Below, in pieces: positions 1-10,189 of a stretch of 51,406 nt of DNA. Position numbers and translations under genes: made by a program. Under the pieces are notes generated by a model. It worked only from the letters and a program-made list of their open reading frames with translations, did no database searches and was not told the DNA's origin. Positions within the stretch are counted from its first letter, which is position 1. The number at the start of each line of letters is the position of its first letter. The DNA is from Gnetum montanum (lineage: Eukaryota; Streptophyta; Gnetopsida; Gnetales; Gnetaceae), in NCBI GenBank assembly GCA_015680685.1, contig MNCI01002011.1, positions 512,773 through 564,178 of the forward strand, given 5' to 3'.

Positions 1-503
1 CATGGACTAAGCTAGATAGGACTTTATTTACTGTTATTTATTGTTTACCGTTTAAATGCTTTATTAGTTGATTAATTCTCTCTCAACCCTTCTCCCATAG
101 TTAAGTGCATTCAGTACAACCGCTTTGAGCACGTGCATTACACTTGGTGATCCCAATAATGAATAGCGTTTGGTAACCAAGGTTGCATTGGTTCAAGGTG
201 TGAATGGTAAGTGGGAATGGATACTGATGCTAGGTTAATTAAGGCTTAAGTTAGTTAATTAGTCTCTTCACCCTTCACCTCATTAGCATAGGAGATAAAA
301 CAGAAAAGATATAAAAATCATATACCTTAGACTTACTTAACCATACAACCGTGACAAATACAAATAACTCTGGGAAGACAACGAATAATTAACCTTAAGT
401 GTTCCATGAGGTGTGTGGCACTTAGTCTGTGGAGTTCGACCGGATCGCATGTGTAACGCTCATATTTGTATGGTTGAGTGTAGGGGTACCTCACCACTCA
501 TCA
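1..503 (+). mobile_element. Partial LTR, young Athila-like subfamily, 3' end
   Basis: The sequence ends at 503 with CACTCATCA, the terminal motif of the LTR family seen throughout this window, and read in reverse complement it starts TGATGAGTGGTGAGGTACCC. It matches the LTR that begins at 51148 nearly base for base over its terminal 45 bp. No tRNA-Asp-like primer site follows 503, so this is the right end of a 3' LTR or of a solo LTR in plus orientation. Its left end lies outside the window. It keeps more CpG (accggatcgcatg near 438) than the LTRs of A, B and C, which suggests a more recent insertion. Confidence 0.75.
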
Positions 504-968
504 TTGTTGTACATGTTTTGAACTCATGTATCCACTACTGGGGTTACCAAGTGTTATGCTACTAGGCAAACCAAGCAATAACACTATTGGGATTACCAAG
601 GAAATATGTGTTTACACTTGAAACTAGTCACACTCATTCCATCAATTGATTAAAGTGGATGGACATGTAAATGTTAACTAAGTACATAGAAAATAAGTTG
701 CATTGAAAGTAAATCTATTCTAAGTCAAAGTGCTATAATGAATAGAAATTAATCTTCATCTTATTTACATTTATGGAATTTGTCTAGGTACAATGCCACT
801 CGAATAAGACACCATACAACTGACTCAAATCCACATTGCGAGCACTCTTTGACTATTTTATGGGATTACAGAATAAAACTTCAACAATCTCGCTACACTA
901 ATGACCAAATGTTGTCAAATATGTAGCAGGCGCTTGCATATTTATAGGAAAATATAAGCATCGTGTTG
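504..968 (-). mobile_element. Fragment of an older LTR (host of two insertions)
   Basis: This stretch aligns with the middle of the B LTR (about 18146-18560): both carry the phrase 'ccaagcaataacact.ctgggattac' and the following AT-rich part. It is in minus orientation. Its left side is cut by the LTR ending at 503 and its right side by element A at 969-973. A short continuation follows element A from 10125. It is too worn for gene content and serves as a marker of nesting order. Confidence 0.65.
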
Positions 969-973
969 ACAGG
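969..973. repeat. Target-site duplication of element A, left copy (ACAGG)
   Basis: ACAGG directly precedes the TGATGAG terminus of element A and recurs at 10120-10124 directly after its other terminus. A 5-bp duplication is the normal signature of LTR-retrotransposon integration. Confidence 0.9.
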
Positions 974-1830
974 TGATGAGCAACGAGGTACCCCTATGCC
1001 CAACCATATGAATCACAAATGTTCACAGATGATCCAATTGAATTATGTGGATGGGACTAGCTGTGCAGCTAAATCATTATTCTTTGATCATGGTTCACTA
1101 TCTTTCACTTGGACTAATGGTAGCTTTGTCATGTATGGTTTAGTCCAAAGTGAGGCATATGATTGATGTTTCCTAATCCTAAGCTGCTTCTAATGATAAT
1201 AAAGAGATAAATTAATTAAGCTAATGAATAGAGGAAAGTAAAATCTACACTAGCCTACATGTGATAAGTATTTTTTTCTTAATCATTTGTACACACCTTG
1301 GGCTTCGTGTAACTACCACTGGGATTACCGAATGATACACTATTGGGTTATAAAGTAATTACACTTAAGCACTTGCACTTAGTCGTACTCATTCTGCTTA
1401 ATAACAAGAATTGTAAAGGGTAATAAATAGAAACATTAACTAAGGAAAATAGTAAATAATTAAATAGTTAAATAATTGAAAGCATTAATGAATCTAAGTG
1501 GATGTTGTAATGATCGAAGTAATTTTGATCTTTAATTCAGATCATGTAAAGTGTCCAAGTACGTCACACTCAAATAAGAATGTCATACAATTATAAATAT
1601 CACACTGCAGGCATGCACTAGGAAATAACAGAACTAGAAATCAACAATCTATGAAAAAGCTAACTAAAATTTGAACTAAAACTATCTCCCGGCTGTGCAC
1701 CCAAGTGTTGTATTTTTAGGCTAGCATGAAAGAGATGATATTAGATATCTGACATTACTTCTTGGGACTTGATATTGCGCATTTGATATCAAGGCTTCGA
1801 TATTGAGGCTAACAAAATCATGACTCATCA
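974..1830 (-). repeat. 3' LTR of element A
   Basis: It begins TGATGAG and ends ACTCATCA, an inverted terminal pair, and aligns over its length with 9264-10119. In element sense a GATATC-rich palindrome cluster (1735-1810) lies just upstream of the TATA position at 1707-1714, which has decayed to CTAAAAATAC here while the partner LTR keeps CTATAAATAC. Confidence 0.9.
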
Positions 1831-1842
1831 TACCCCCATGAC
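1831..1842 (-). promoter_or_regulatory. Polypurine tract of element A
   Basis: In element sense CATGGGGGTA lies directly before the TGATGAG start of the 3' LTR. The same motif lies at the same place in C (45677) and, worn, in B (18734). Its role would be priming of plus-strand DNA synthesis. Confidence 0.75.
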
Positions 1843-2020
1843 TGAATAAAAACTCTTCCTCAAGTTAGAAAAATGAGGAATAAGTTCTTTACAAAATATT
1901 GCGAAGGTATGGAATTATTGATTGACTCAAACAATCAAACAAACAAATGAACTCTTAGATACCATAGTGGTGTTTTTACAAAAATTTGGATACAATATTA
2001 CAAGACACAAAATGGGAAAC

Positions 2021-4719
2021 TCATGTAGTTCCTGGAGGTGGTGGCTCCTCCATCAGTCGCTTCCCTTTATCACTAGGGTTCTAAAATTTGTAGCTTTTGA
2101 GTAGTACCTGCAACTTTTTTTCTTCCATCCTTGGGTCATGTATAGTCCAACCTACTAAGTTGATGTTTTTTTGGCTTTGGTACATCCCAAGGGAATGGTA
2201 ACTATGGGAACATTTTGTTGGCCTTCACATACCATGCCACAAATTTCCATTGTTCCTCCTCAAAGGCCTTGACATTTTCTTTCAAATCATGATGATCTAT
2301 TAATCTCTAGGCTAGGTCTAAGGCAACATCCTTCTATCTGTGGTAGCGAGCTTTGATCACCTCAAGTTATGAGTTTGCTACATGGAGTTTTTGCAAAGTA
2401 GCTTTTCTATCCGCAAACTCTTTTTCATATAATCCATAAATGATACCTACTACTCCAATTCACTTCTTGGCCAACCTACAAGTGACATGGCAAGGTTGGC
2501 ATATCTAAGGTTATCCAACACCATGTATTCCTTTAAATCTTTAATCTACAAGTCTTTATTCTTCACTTCCACTTGCTGGACCAAGGCATAGCTATCCAAG
2601 ATGGCCTGTTAATCAATATTTTACATTAACATGGATCCAATGTAGGCTTTCACCATCTAGATTTCCTTTTCATTGATTTATTTGTAAATGGCTACTTGGT
2701 CTTGAAATTGTTCTTTCAACTTCTCGTGTTTCTTGGCTTCATTCTGCCACATGCTTATTTCAATTGTAGACTTTTGTCAAATGATGTAGACCTCCTTCAT
2801 TGAGAGGTTTTTATTTTCTTTGGCCAATTCGCTGATATCCTAGTTGACCCTCATTAGTTATTCTTCTAACTAATGGACACTTTCATCTAGAACATTCTTT
2901 TGTTTTTTGATGGTTGTCAACATTGAAGTTTTAGTAGCAAGCTATTTATTCTCTTCTTGGGTGATGGTCAGTGCCTTTTTATGAGAATAAGATTGCACTT
3001 CTGCAGTGGAGGCATTTGAGACCACCTTCTCCTTTCTTATTCTACAACTTTATTCTCTTTAATCAACTAATTTAGATGCTCTATTTTAAATAGGGTCATC
3101 TGGTCAGGTGTAATAAATTTGGCAAGGTTCCAGCTTTCAGCTTTTAGGGTGGTAAAATATTGTTGTAAACATTGCACTTCTACCTTCGCATGCTCTATCC
3201 TAACCATAGCCATGACCAGCTTTCCTTTAGTAGAAATGAGGTCTGATTGTGCTATAGTGACATCACTAGGAATGTCAAATAGAGTGGTCATTACTTGTCC
3301 TATTTGCAGTAATCGATCTAACACATCCTCATGATTTGCAAGATTCATTGAACTCCTAATGAGCATTTGCACATCTCTAGTCCTGGTCAAATCAACTAGA
3401 GGCACAGTAGGCACATTGAATGATTCCTTGATGTGATCTGTTATTACTTCTACTGTGCCTACTACATCCTGATGTTACATGACCACTACTATGGCATCTT
3501 CTCCTATTTCAAGCATCACTTGGAATGATGTGGCATTACCAGAGATTTTTCTAGACCACTAGGATTCTCCTCCTAACTATAAAGACACCTATCCTCCTAT
3601 CGAATCGATTGAAGTAGTGGATTGCATGGCATTGTTAATGACCCTGAAGAGGCTTGACTCCTCTCTACAAGTGGCTCATTGCTAGCCTGTAGCCTTGTGG
3701 TAGTGGAGGTGGAACTTATGGCTCATGACATTGTTTAAGATCTTGCTTTGCTTGTTTCTCAAGTTCCACTTCTTTCTCTAGTTCTTCTTCCTCATTAAGG
3801 TCTTTCCTTGATGCTGCTAATTTAAGAAATTCAGTGAAGAAAGCATTCTGAGCCTTCCTAGGGATGTCATTTGTGTATCCTAGGATTTTAGTGCACCTGC
3901 ATAGCTTCTAGATTAGGCAAGCAAATGGAGGTGTTGGCTTTCTTGCCTTCTTCTCTTCAAACTGCCTTTGAATTTCTATGTAATATAACTAGGGAAGGTT
4001 GGTCATGTATTTACCCATTAGTATGACACTTCCCTTGGCCACATATGTTGAGATCCTATTGGGCCCTTTTGTAGGGAAGAGGTGATATGTCCCTATCTTG
4101 AAATAGGTCCTCTCTTCCAGAGTCAATTCATTATATGTTTTTTCATCCTTGTCGTATGCCTTCCTCAGCCAGAGTTTTCTAGTGTCGGGGTCAGATCTTG
4201 TGGATAGATGGGCTAACTTAGCTCCCTCATTTGGTAGATTAAGAGCTTCAGTGATTGCTTTGATTGAGAATGAAACATTAACTCCACAAATGTTGACAGT
4301 TATGGCTTCTTCTTTATTGTGCTAGAATTGGTATGTTTTGCCAAGATACCATTTTCCACTGTCTAAGAGAATAGGATAGAAGTGTAATTCCTAAAGTTGC
4401 GTCCGAAATACCTTTAGAGAAAACTCGATAAATGGGTGAAGTTCATCTCCATGATGACCTTGGTCAACATGGATTTTTCTTGAATGGTTTCAAGGCATTC
4501 CATGGACAATGTGAGGTGATGTCTTTGTGCAAGAGCTTGGGGTTCTATAGCCTCACCTTGGATTGACTACCCAGTAATAGGAGCCTCTTGATTGATGTTG
4601 AATGATTGGGCTTCTTGCTCCTCATGCTCTACCTACTTATCCTGTTGGCCCCTACCATCTCATGGGCATTTGTTTGCTCCCTGTGAAGGTCCTACCTAAG
4701 CTCCTATTTTTGGGGTCAT
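2021..4719 (-). pseudogene. Extra 3' ORF of element A (env position), decayed
   Basis: This is the remnant of a roughly 900-codon ORF located between integrase position and 3' LTR, homologous to those of B and C. The ATG at 4719 starts MTPK, with the shared GRGQQ motif about 30 residues later, and the ORF ends at 2021 after EEPPPPGTT, matching the EPPPPG ends of B and C. Many TAG/TAA/TGA codons and one net frameshift interrupt it (the span is not a multiple of three). The best open stretch, 3067-3414, is helical and probably coiled-coil. By position it equals the env-like ORF of Athila elements, but I see no signal peptide or transmembrane helix. Function is unknown. Confidence 0.72.
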
Positions 4720-5021
4720 CTGCAATCAATTAAGGATCAGATGTTACTAAGGTGTTGTCATTTATCATTAATAGTTTTATATATTACTCATTACCTTAGT
4801 TTCATTATTTTTGTTAGTTCATATGATTACAGAGTTAGGAAAACTTTCAGAAAAAGACCTAAAAAGTGTTTATCTTCTTTTATGACCTTTCGTAGTTGGT
4901 TCCTTTTTCCTTATGTATGGCTTATTATGATGATTATGGTCCCTTGGGTGGAAAAATTAAGGTTTCTGGCATTAATACAATTAATTTTTCATTATACGCT
5001 TAAGGTTTTTATTATTCTTAC
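4720..5021 (-). other. Putative leader intron before the 3' ORF of element A
   Basis: In element sense an acceptor-like TTGATTGCAG lies directly against the ATG at 4719, and a donor-like AAGG|GTAAGAA lies at 5021, giving a 302-nt intron. The equivalent sites exist in B and, with a worn acceptor, in C. Splicing would join a short non-coding exon from the internal promoter to the start of the ORF. The A donor is the least certain of the three. Confidence 0.4.
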
Positions 5022-5264
5022 CCTTATAATATCTTCCAGGTGATAGCAAATTTTGAAAAATTAGTGCAAGTTTCTACATAAGCATCTCCCAAGACTAACT
5101 GGAACACTCCAGGTTCAAATAGATTCAAATGGCACAAAAATTGAAGTAGTAAAGAGCCAAATATTGCAAGTAGAAGTTGGTCATGTAGAGCTCTAAGTCA
5201 TGAGAGAAAATTTGAAAAACTCCCCTACTTGAAAATGATGAGAATGGAGTTTGGGCACCACAGG

Positions 5265-5345
5265 GGTCATATATATAGGTTTTGTGAGGCCTGATATCAA
5301 GTATTCAATGTCAAGGTCAACTCGATATCAGGTAGTTGATATCGG
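5265..5345 (-). promoter_or_regulatory. Internal promoter of element A (TATA plus GATATC cluster)
   Basis: On the minus strand CCTATATATATG (TATA core 5270-5277) is preceded by a 60-bp cluster with three copies of the palindrome GATATC (5286-5345). GATATC clusters also lie just upstream of the TATA position in both LTRs of this element. Equivalent promoters with different palindromes occur in B (22277-22360) and C (49138-49232). Confidence 0.6.
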
Positions 5346-5379
5346 GGTCTATGGATTTGTATCTAATGAGGGCATGAGG

Positions 5380-6640
5380 CATGAGAAATAAAGCTCTGTG
5401 ATTGGTTGGAAGGTGTAAGGTTATGTCCATAGTTCTAGGGTAACTAGAAAATCAATTTTAGGCATAGGAAGTGTGAGAAGATGGAGTCATGAACGTTAAA
5501 AGCTTAGAAAGATGCAAGAAAAGGGGGGTATTATATTAATGATGTGGAATGGATCAATTTACATGATAAGGAAAAGCATGAAATTTAACAATGAAGAGCT
5601 TGGAAGGTTAAGAATGATGTGGTTGTGCACACAAGTACAAGTCACAATAGTTACACAAGTGGGTCCTCCCCAAAGTAGGCTCCAGCCTATAATGCCCTTG
5701 TGTAACCACACCTAAAAATGTCCATAGGCACTAAAGGGGTTGAATGCAACATATACCTATGAAACAAAACACACAAGTTAAACCGCCAGTTTGAGAAAAT
5801 AACTCTATGTTACACAAAATCACAAGTTAGGATTGCAGAAAGTGGAACATGAGGTGTCTTACCATAGGAAAAATGAATCCTTGTGTGCTATTAATGGGTA
5901 AATAACCATTATCCCTTCTTTCCAAGATTCAAACCAAGTCCAAACCATAAACCAGTAACATTGCATTGTTCATCACATCAACTGACAGCCATAAGACTAT
6001 CAAAGTTGCAAGGAGTAACATCACTTAGCATTTTGTTCAAGGGAGAAGCTTATTTATGGCACATCATTTTTTTTTTGAAATCTAAGAAGCCACCAACCTT
6101 TAGGCATGGGTACATGTCTTTCTAGTGGGATCCTAAAAAATTGATTCAATGCCCAGTTATTTTACTCTTGCTTCCATTTTTCATTAGATCTACAAGGATA
6201 TAATTACAACCTTATCAACATGATAGAACATACAAAAGTGGCCAAAGAGAATCCAAAAATCTCCTTGATGTCATACCATTCACATTCCCCCTTGGTTCTT
6301 TACTTTTCAATCTAGGCTTAATGATTATGAATTTATTTTTAAGTTTTTATGATGGAAAATAATATCATTATAACCACAGTAAGAATCTCTTATTAACAGA
6401 ATAGGTGGATGGATGATGTGGCTCACTGTCCAAATAATCGGTGCCTTATAACTTGACAACATAGAGAAAACCTCACCTCAATGGGCTACATGATCATTTT
6501 ATTTACAAGCGAGATTACTAATAAAGAAAATAAAAAAAAATTGGAAAAAGATGAAAAGGATAGGAAAAATTGTATTAAGAAATAAGAAAATGAAAAAAAT
6601 TGTAAAATAAAAAGATGAAAAATATTTATTAATTTTGGAG
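5380..6640 (-). other. Conserved non-coding spacer, element A copy
   Basis: No reading frame of note is present. The block aligns in patches with 22560-24030 in B and 49440-50700 in C, for example the phrase around 5655 (gtgggtcctcccc...tgcccttg) and the 'ggatgatgtgg' block near 6411. It separates pol (in B) from the internal promoter. The right part (6500-6640) is A-rich low-complexity DNA. Confidence 0.55.
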
Positions 6641-6641
6641 G

Positions 6642-9138
6642 TTAGAATGAGGGGTTTCCCCCATGACTAAATGATTGGCCATGGCAAGAATTAATAAGTG
6701 GATAGGTAGGCTCCATGCATGTATAAAACATTGTTAACCTTTCATGTTCAATCCATTGGGTGTCTCTTGGTTTAGTGGTGGCTACATAGACAGGTTGTTG
6801 TTCACACACTTGGTTGTTAAATGTTTGGGGGATTACGGTAAATGGTGTGTTATTGCGAATGTCTAGCCCACGATTGCATCCTTGATCATGATTTGGTATG
6901 CATGGATTCATATGTCTTCCCACACTATTAGATTCATTGGTTGGGTTTGGGATTGGAGTAACAATGGTTGATGGCCCTTATGTAAGATTAGAGGATGGTG
7001 ATGGTGAAAAGGGAGGCATTGCACTAGATTGGCATTGTGCTAGTTCAAACATTGTGGTTGGTTCATGAGTTTTTTTCTTCTACCTATAGTCCTTTCTAAA
7101 GAAAGGACATTTCTAAATTTGTAGTGGGAACTTACTAGTATTAGCATTTCTATGCACATTTTTAGTACAAGTGGCATTTGTTGGTTGATAGTATGGTGTC
7201 AAACCTTCTTGTGTCATTGGATGGTGGTGTGTGATGAGGTGGAGTATGAGAATATCGAGGGTAGGATGGATGGTAAGAAGCATGAGGTGGTGATCATTCA
7301 AGGGATGTCATTAGTTGATGGTACTTGAGAGAGTGATAATGGTGATTTGAAGTAGAGGACATAGAATTAGTTGGAGAAACATGATGTTGAACATAATATC
7401 TGTGTGATTTTGGTTGATAGGAAGGATAGGGTTGGTTTGGTGGTGGCCTCCCCCATGATTGTGGGCTTTGTCACTATGGTTGATGATAGTGTTGAGGTTG
7501 GTGATAAGTTCCCCTAGGATAATACAATTGGTTGTGGGACTATCTATAATTACCTTGTGGAAGAGGAAATCTCTTGGGCATGTGCTTTTGTATGAATTTT
7601 GGATTTTATGCACCTACCCAATACTCATGTAGATGCAATAGGACTGGGTAATGGCCCTTTGGATGGTCATATGTGCAAATGTCACATCCATCATCTTCAT
7701 CTGTGGTTGAGTCTATAGCCTCACTTTCTTCAGTCATCTTTCCTATTTGCTGAAATGTGTTCCTATCTATTTTGTGGTTATGCATCATTTGTTTATTATG
7801 ATCATCTGGTTTGTTTTGCATGACCTTCTCCTCTACAATTTCTACCAAAGTTGTAACTTTGTTGTATATCCATTTTGACACCCTGTTAAACTTTGCTTCA
7901 AGTTCATCGATAGACTTTTGTATCGGTAAGAGTCAGTGTAGAATCACCTTATCAAGAGTAGTTTCTTTCTCCTTACCATAGAGATGGACCTACTTCTTTT
8001 GAAGAGTTGGATCCCAATAATATTTCTCAACATTCTCCCATTTTCATATCTCTCCTTCTTCTTTGGCCACATGTTGAATTAGTTCTCAGACTTGACAAGT
8101 TCGTAGCTCATATAATTGGCCTAGTGCATACATCCTAAGAGTCTCCCTTGTTTCATTACGAAGCCCATCTATGATGTGGAAAAGTTGCCCTTCCTCAGAG
8201 AAACCATGGCTTGGGCATTTATTTAGTAAGAAATAATATCTATCTAAGGCCATGTCCAAGGGTTCATGTTGTTCCTATTTTCATCCTTGGATCTGTCTCC
8301 TAAGGTTGGACACCCTTACATAGGTTTGGTATTTCTTGTTAAAAAGCTCCAACAATGTGAACCACCATTGGATTATATTTGGTATCAACCATCTATACCT
8401 CACTTCAACTCTATCGATTAGTGTCCTAGGAAAGAGCTTAAGCTTCTATCACCCACTTTCAATGTTATGGAAAGCACAGACATCATGGAAGACTTGTAAA
8501 TGATGTTGTGGATTTGAATCGTAGCCTTCTACAAATTTAGGAATATTTTTCATATCAAGCCTAGGTAGATGACTCTCTTTGCAATGCCTATGTGATATCT
8601 TAACTACCTATGTGATCTACATTAAGCTCTTAGTGGCCAATATGGGTTCATCATCATCATATATGTTGTGATGAGAATTTCTATTTCTATTCGTTTGATT
8701 GTGAGGATTTTGTCTATGTTCATTTTGACATTTTTGATTTCTCCTATGGGTTTGATTTTTACACCAATGATGAGCTTAGTCTCTATATCTACATTCATCT
8801 TTGTCAGAACTAGATGTTGAAGGAGGAGAAGAAGATGAGGAACTAGAAGGATTAACATGGCTTCTATGGTATTCCCCAGGGTCCCTTGATTTATCCTCTC
8901 TAGATTTTGAGAAGGTCCTAGGCCTTGAGGCCTTCCCAGGTCCAAGGCTTACTTCATCTTCATCAAGGTTGTCTGCCTTAGGTGAATGTAGTCCTTGAGT
9001 GTCGTTAGGGTGATCATGAACATATAAAACCCCTGCATAAGGTTGGTCAGTCCAATTGTCTTCACCATAGATTTTGTTAGTTTTCCAATGGATGTCTTTG
9101 CTATACAATGCATTATTGCTTCCTTGTGAAATAGACAT
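6642..9138 (-). pseudogene. gag: gag polyprotein remnant of element A
   Basis: The ATG at 9138 opens an acidic and serine-rich N-terminal region (a run of Ser around residues 97-104), followed by a capsid region that aligns with B: KLKLFPRTLI, LELFNKKYQTY, SNLRRQIQG and CPSHGF can be read between about 8540 and 8190. This is the Athila/Tat gag pattern. A zinc-knuckle-like CDIC...HPKGH follows near 7660-7690, then a Pro/Gln/Tyr/His-rich tail. The last open piece ends at 6642 without protease motifs. Multiple stops, largely of the CAG/CAA-to-TAG/TAA type, make it non-functional. Confidence 0.75.
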
Positions 9139-9243
9139 TATTTTTAATTAGCAATGTGTGTGATTTAATATTTACTGAAAGATATATCGTTAATGAATTT
9201 ACAACGATCTTGTATGATATAACTAATCTAGATAACTAACACC

Positions 9244-9262
9244 ATCCTCGGCAATGACATCA
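9244..9262 (-). promoter_or_regulatory. Primer binding site of element A, tRNA-Asp-like
   Basis: In element sense TGATGTCATTGCCGAGGAT lies one base after the 5' LTR. It matches the complement of the plant tRNA-Asp 3' end at 14 of 19 positions, and all five differences are transitions, two of them at former CpG sites. This identifies the primer tRNA and the orientation of the element. Confidence 0.75.
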
Positions 9263-9263
9263 A

Positions 9264-10119
9264 TGATGAGTGGTGAGGTATGCTTATGCCCAACCATATG
9301 AATCATTAGCGTTCATGCATGATCCAATCAAATTCTATGGATGGGACTAGTTGTGCATCTAAATCATTATGCTTTGATCATAGTTTGTTATCTTCCCACT
9401 TGGACTAGTGGTATCTTTGTCATGTATGGTATAGTCCAAAGTGAGGCATATGATTAATTTTTCCTAATCCTAAGCTGCTCCTAATGACAATAAAGAGATA
9501 AATTAATTAAGCTAATAAAAAGAGGAAAGTAAAATCTACACTAGCCTACATGCGATGAGTATCTGTTCCTAACTGTCTGTACACACCTTGGACTTCGCGA
9601 AACTACTGTTGGGATTACCAAATGATACACCATTGAGTTACCAAGTAATTACACTTAAGCGCTTGCGATTAGTCTTACTCATTCCGCTTAATGATAGGAA
9701 TTGTAAAGGGAAATAAATGGAAACATTAACTAAGGAAAACAATTAAGCAATTGAAAGAAATGATAAATTGAAGTGGATGTTGCATTGATGAAAGTAATCT
9801 CGATCTTTATTTCTGGTCATGTAAAGTGTCCAAGTACATTACACTCAAATAAGAATGTCATACAATTATAAACATCACACTGCGGGCATGCACAGGGAAA
9901 TAACAAAACTAGAAATCGACAATCTATGAGAAAGCTAACTAAAATATGAACTAAAACTATCTCCTGACTGTGCACCCAAGTGTTGTATTTATAGGCTAGC
10001 ATGGAAGAGACAATATCAGATATCTGACATTGCTTCTTGGGACCCAATATTGCATATCGGATATCAAGGCTTCCATATCAGATATCTGATATCAAGGCTA
10101 ACAAAATCATGACTCATCA
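9264..10119 (-). repeat. 5' LTR of element A
   Basis: It begins TGATGAG and ends ACTCATCA. In element sense a GATATC cluster, including a perfect 18-bp palindrome at 10075-10092, lies upstream of an intact TATA box CTATAAATAC at 9985-9994, the likely transcription start region. It aligns with 974-1830 throughout. Confidence 0.9.
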
Positions 10120-10124
10120 ACAGG
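10120..10124. repeat. Target-site duplication of element A, right copy (ACAGG)
   Basis: A perfect copy of 969-973. Confidence 0.9.
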
Positions 10125-10185
10125 GATACATTAACGCATTTAGCTATGTCGACAAGGTTGCGTCAATGCATCAATGCATCCTCAT
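10125..10185 (-). mobile_element. Continuation of the older LTR beyond element A
   Basis: The phrase 'gtcaatgcatcaatgcatcc' resembles the palindrome cluster of the C LTR ('attgatgcatcgatt', 45635-45655). This is where the remainder of the 504-968 LTR should lie. The expected terminal ACTCATCA and polypurine tract are not found, so the LTR is truncated here. Confidence 0.45.
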
Positions 10186-10189
10186 TAAC

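Larger units (their letters stand above)
974..10119 (-). mobile_element. Element A: pol-less Athila-like LTR retrotransposon with gag and 3' ORF
   Basis: A 9.1-kb element bounded by two LTRs of about 857 bp and by the 5-bp duplication ACAGG. In element sense (minus strand) the order is 5' LTR (9264-10119), tRNA-Asp-like primer site, gag remnant, conserved spacer, internal promoter, extra 3' ORF, polypurine tract, 3' LTR (974-1830). No protease, reverse transcriptase or integrase is found; compared with element B about 3.5 kb is absent, joining near 6670. Because both LTRs and the target duplication are present, the deletion may have preceded transposition, making A a non-autonomous element mobilised in trans. 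The two LTRs differ at very roughly one base in ten by eye, so the insertion is old. Confidence 0.88.

Noticed and set aside
8801-8998. Plus-strand 65-codon open frame, acidic
   Set aside because: Antisense of the Ser-rich gag linker of element A; its composition is a mirror of Ser codons.
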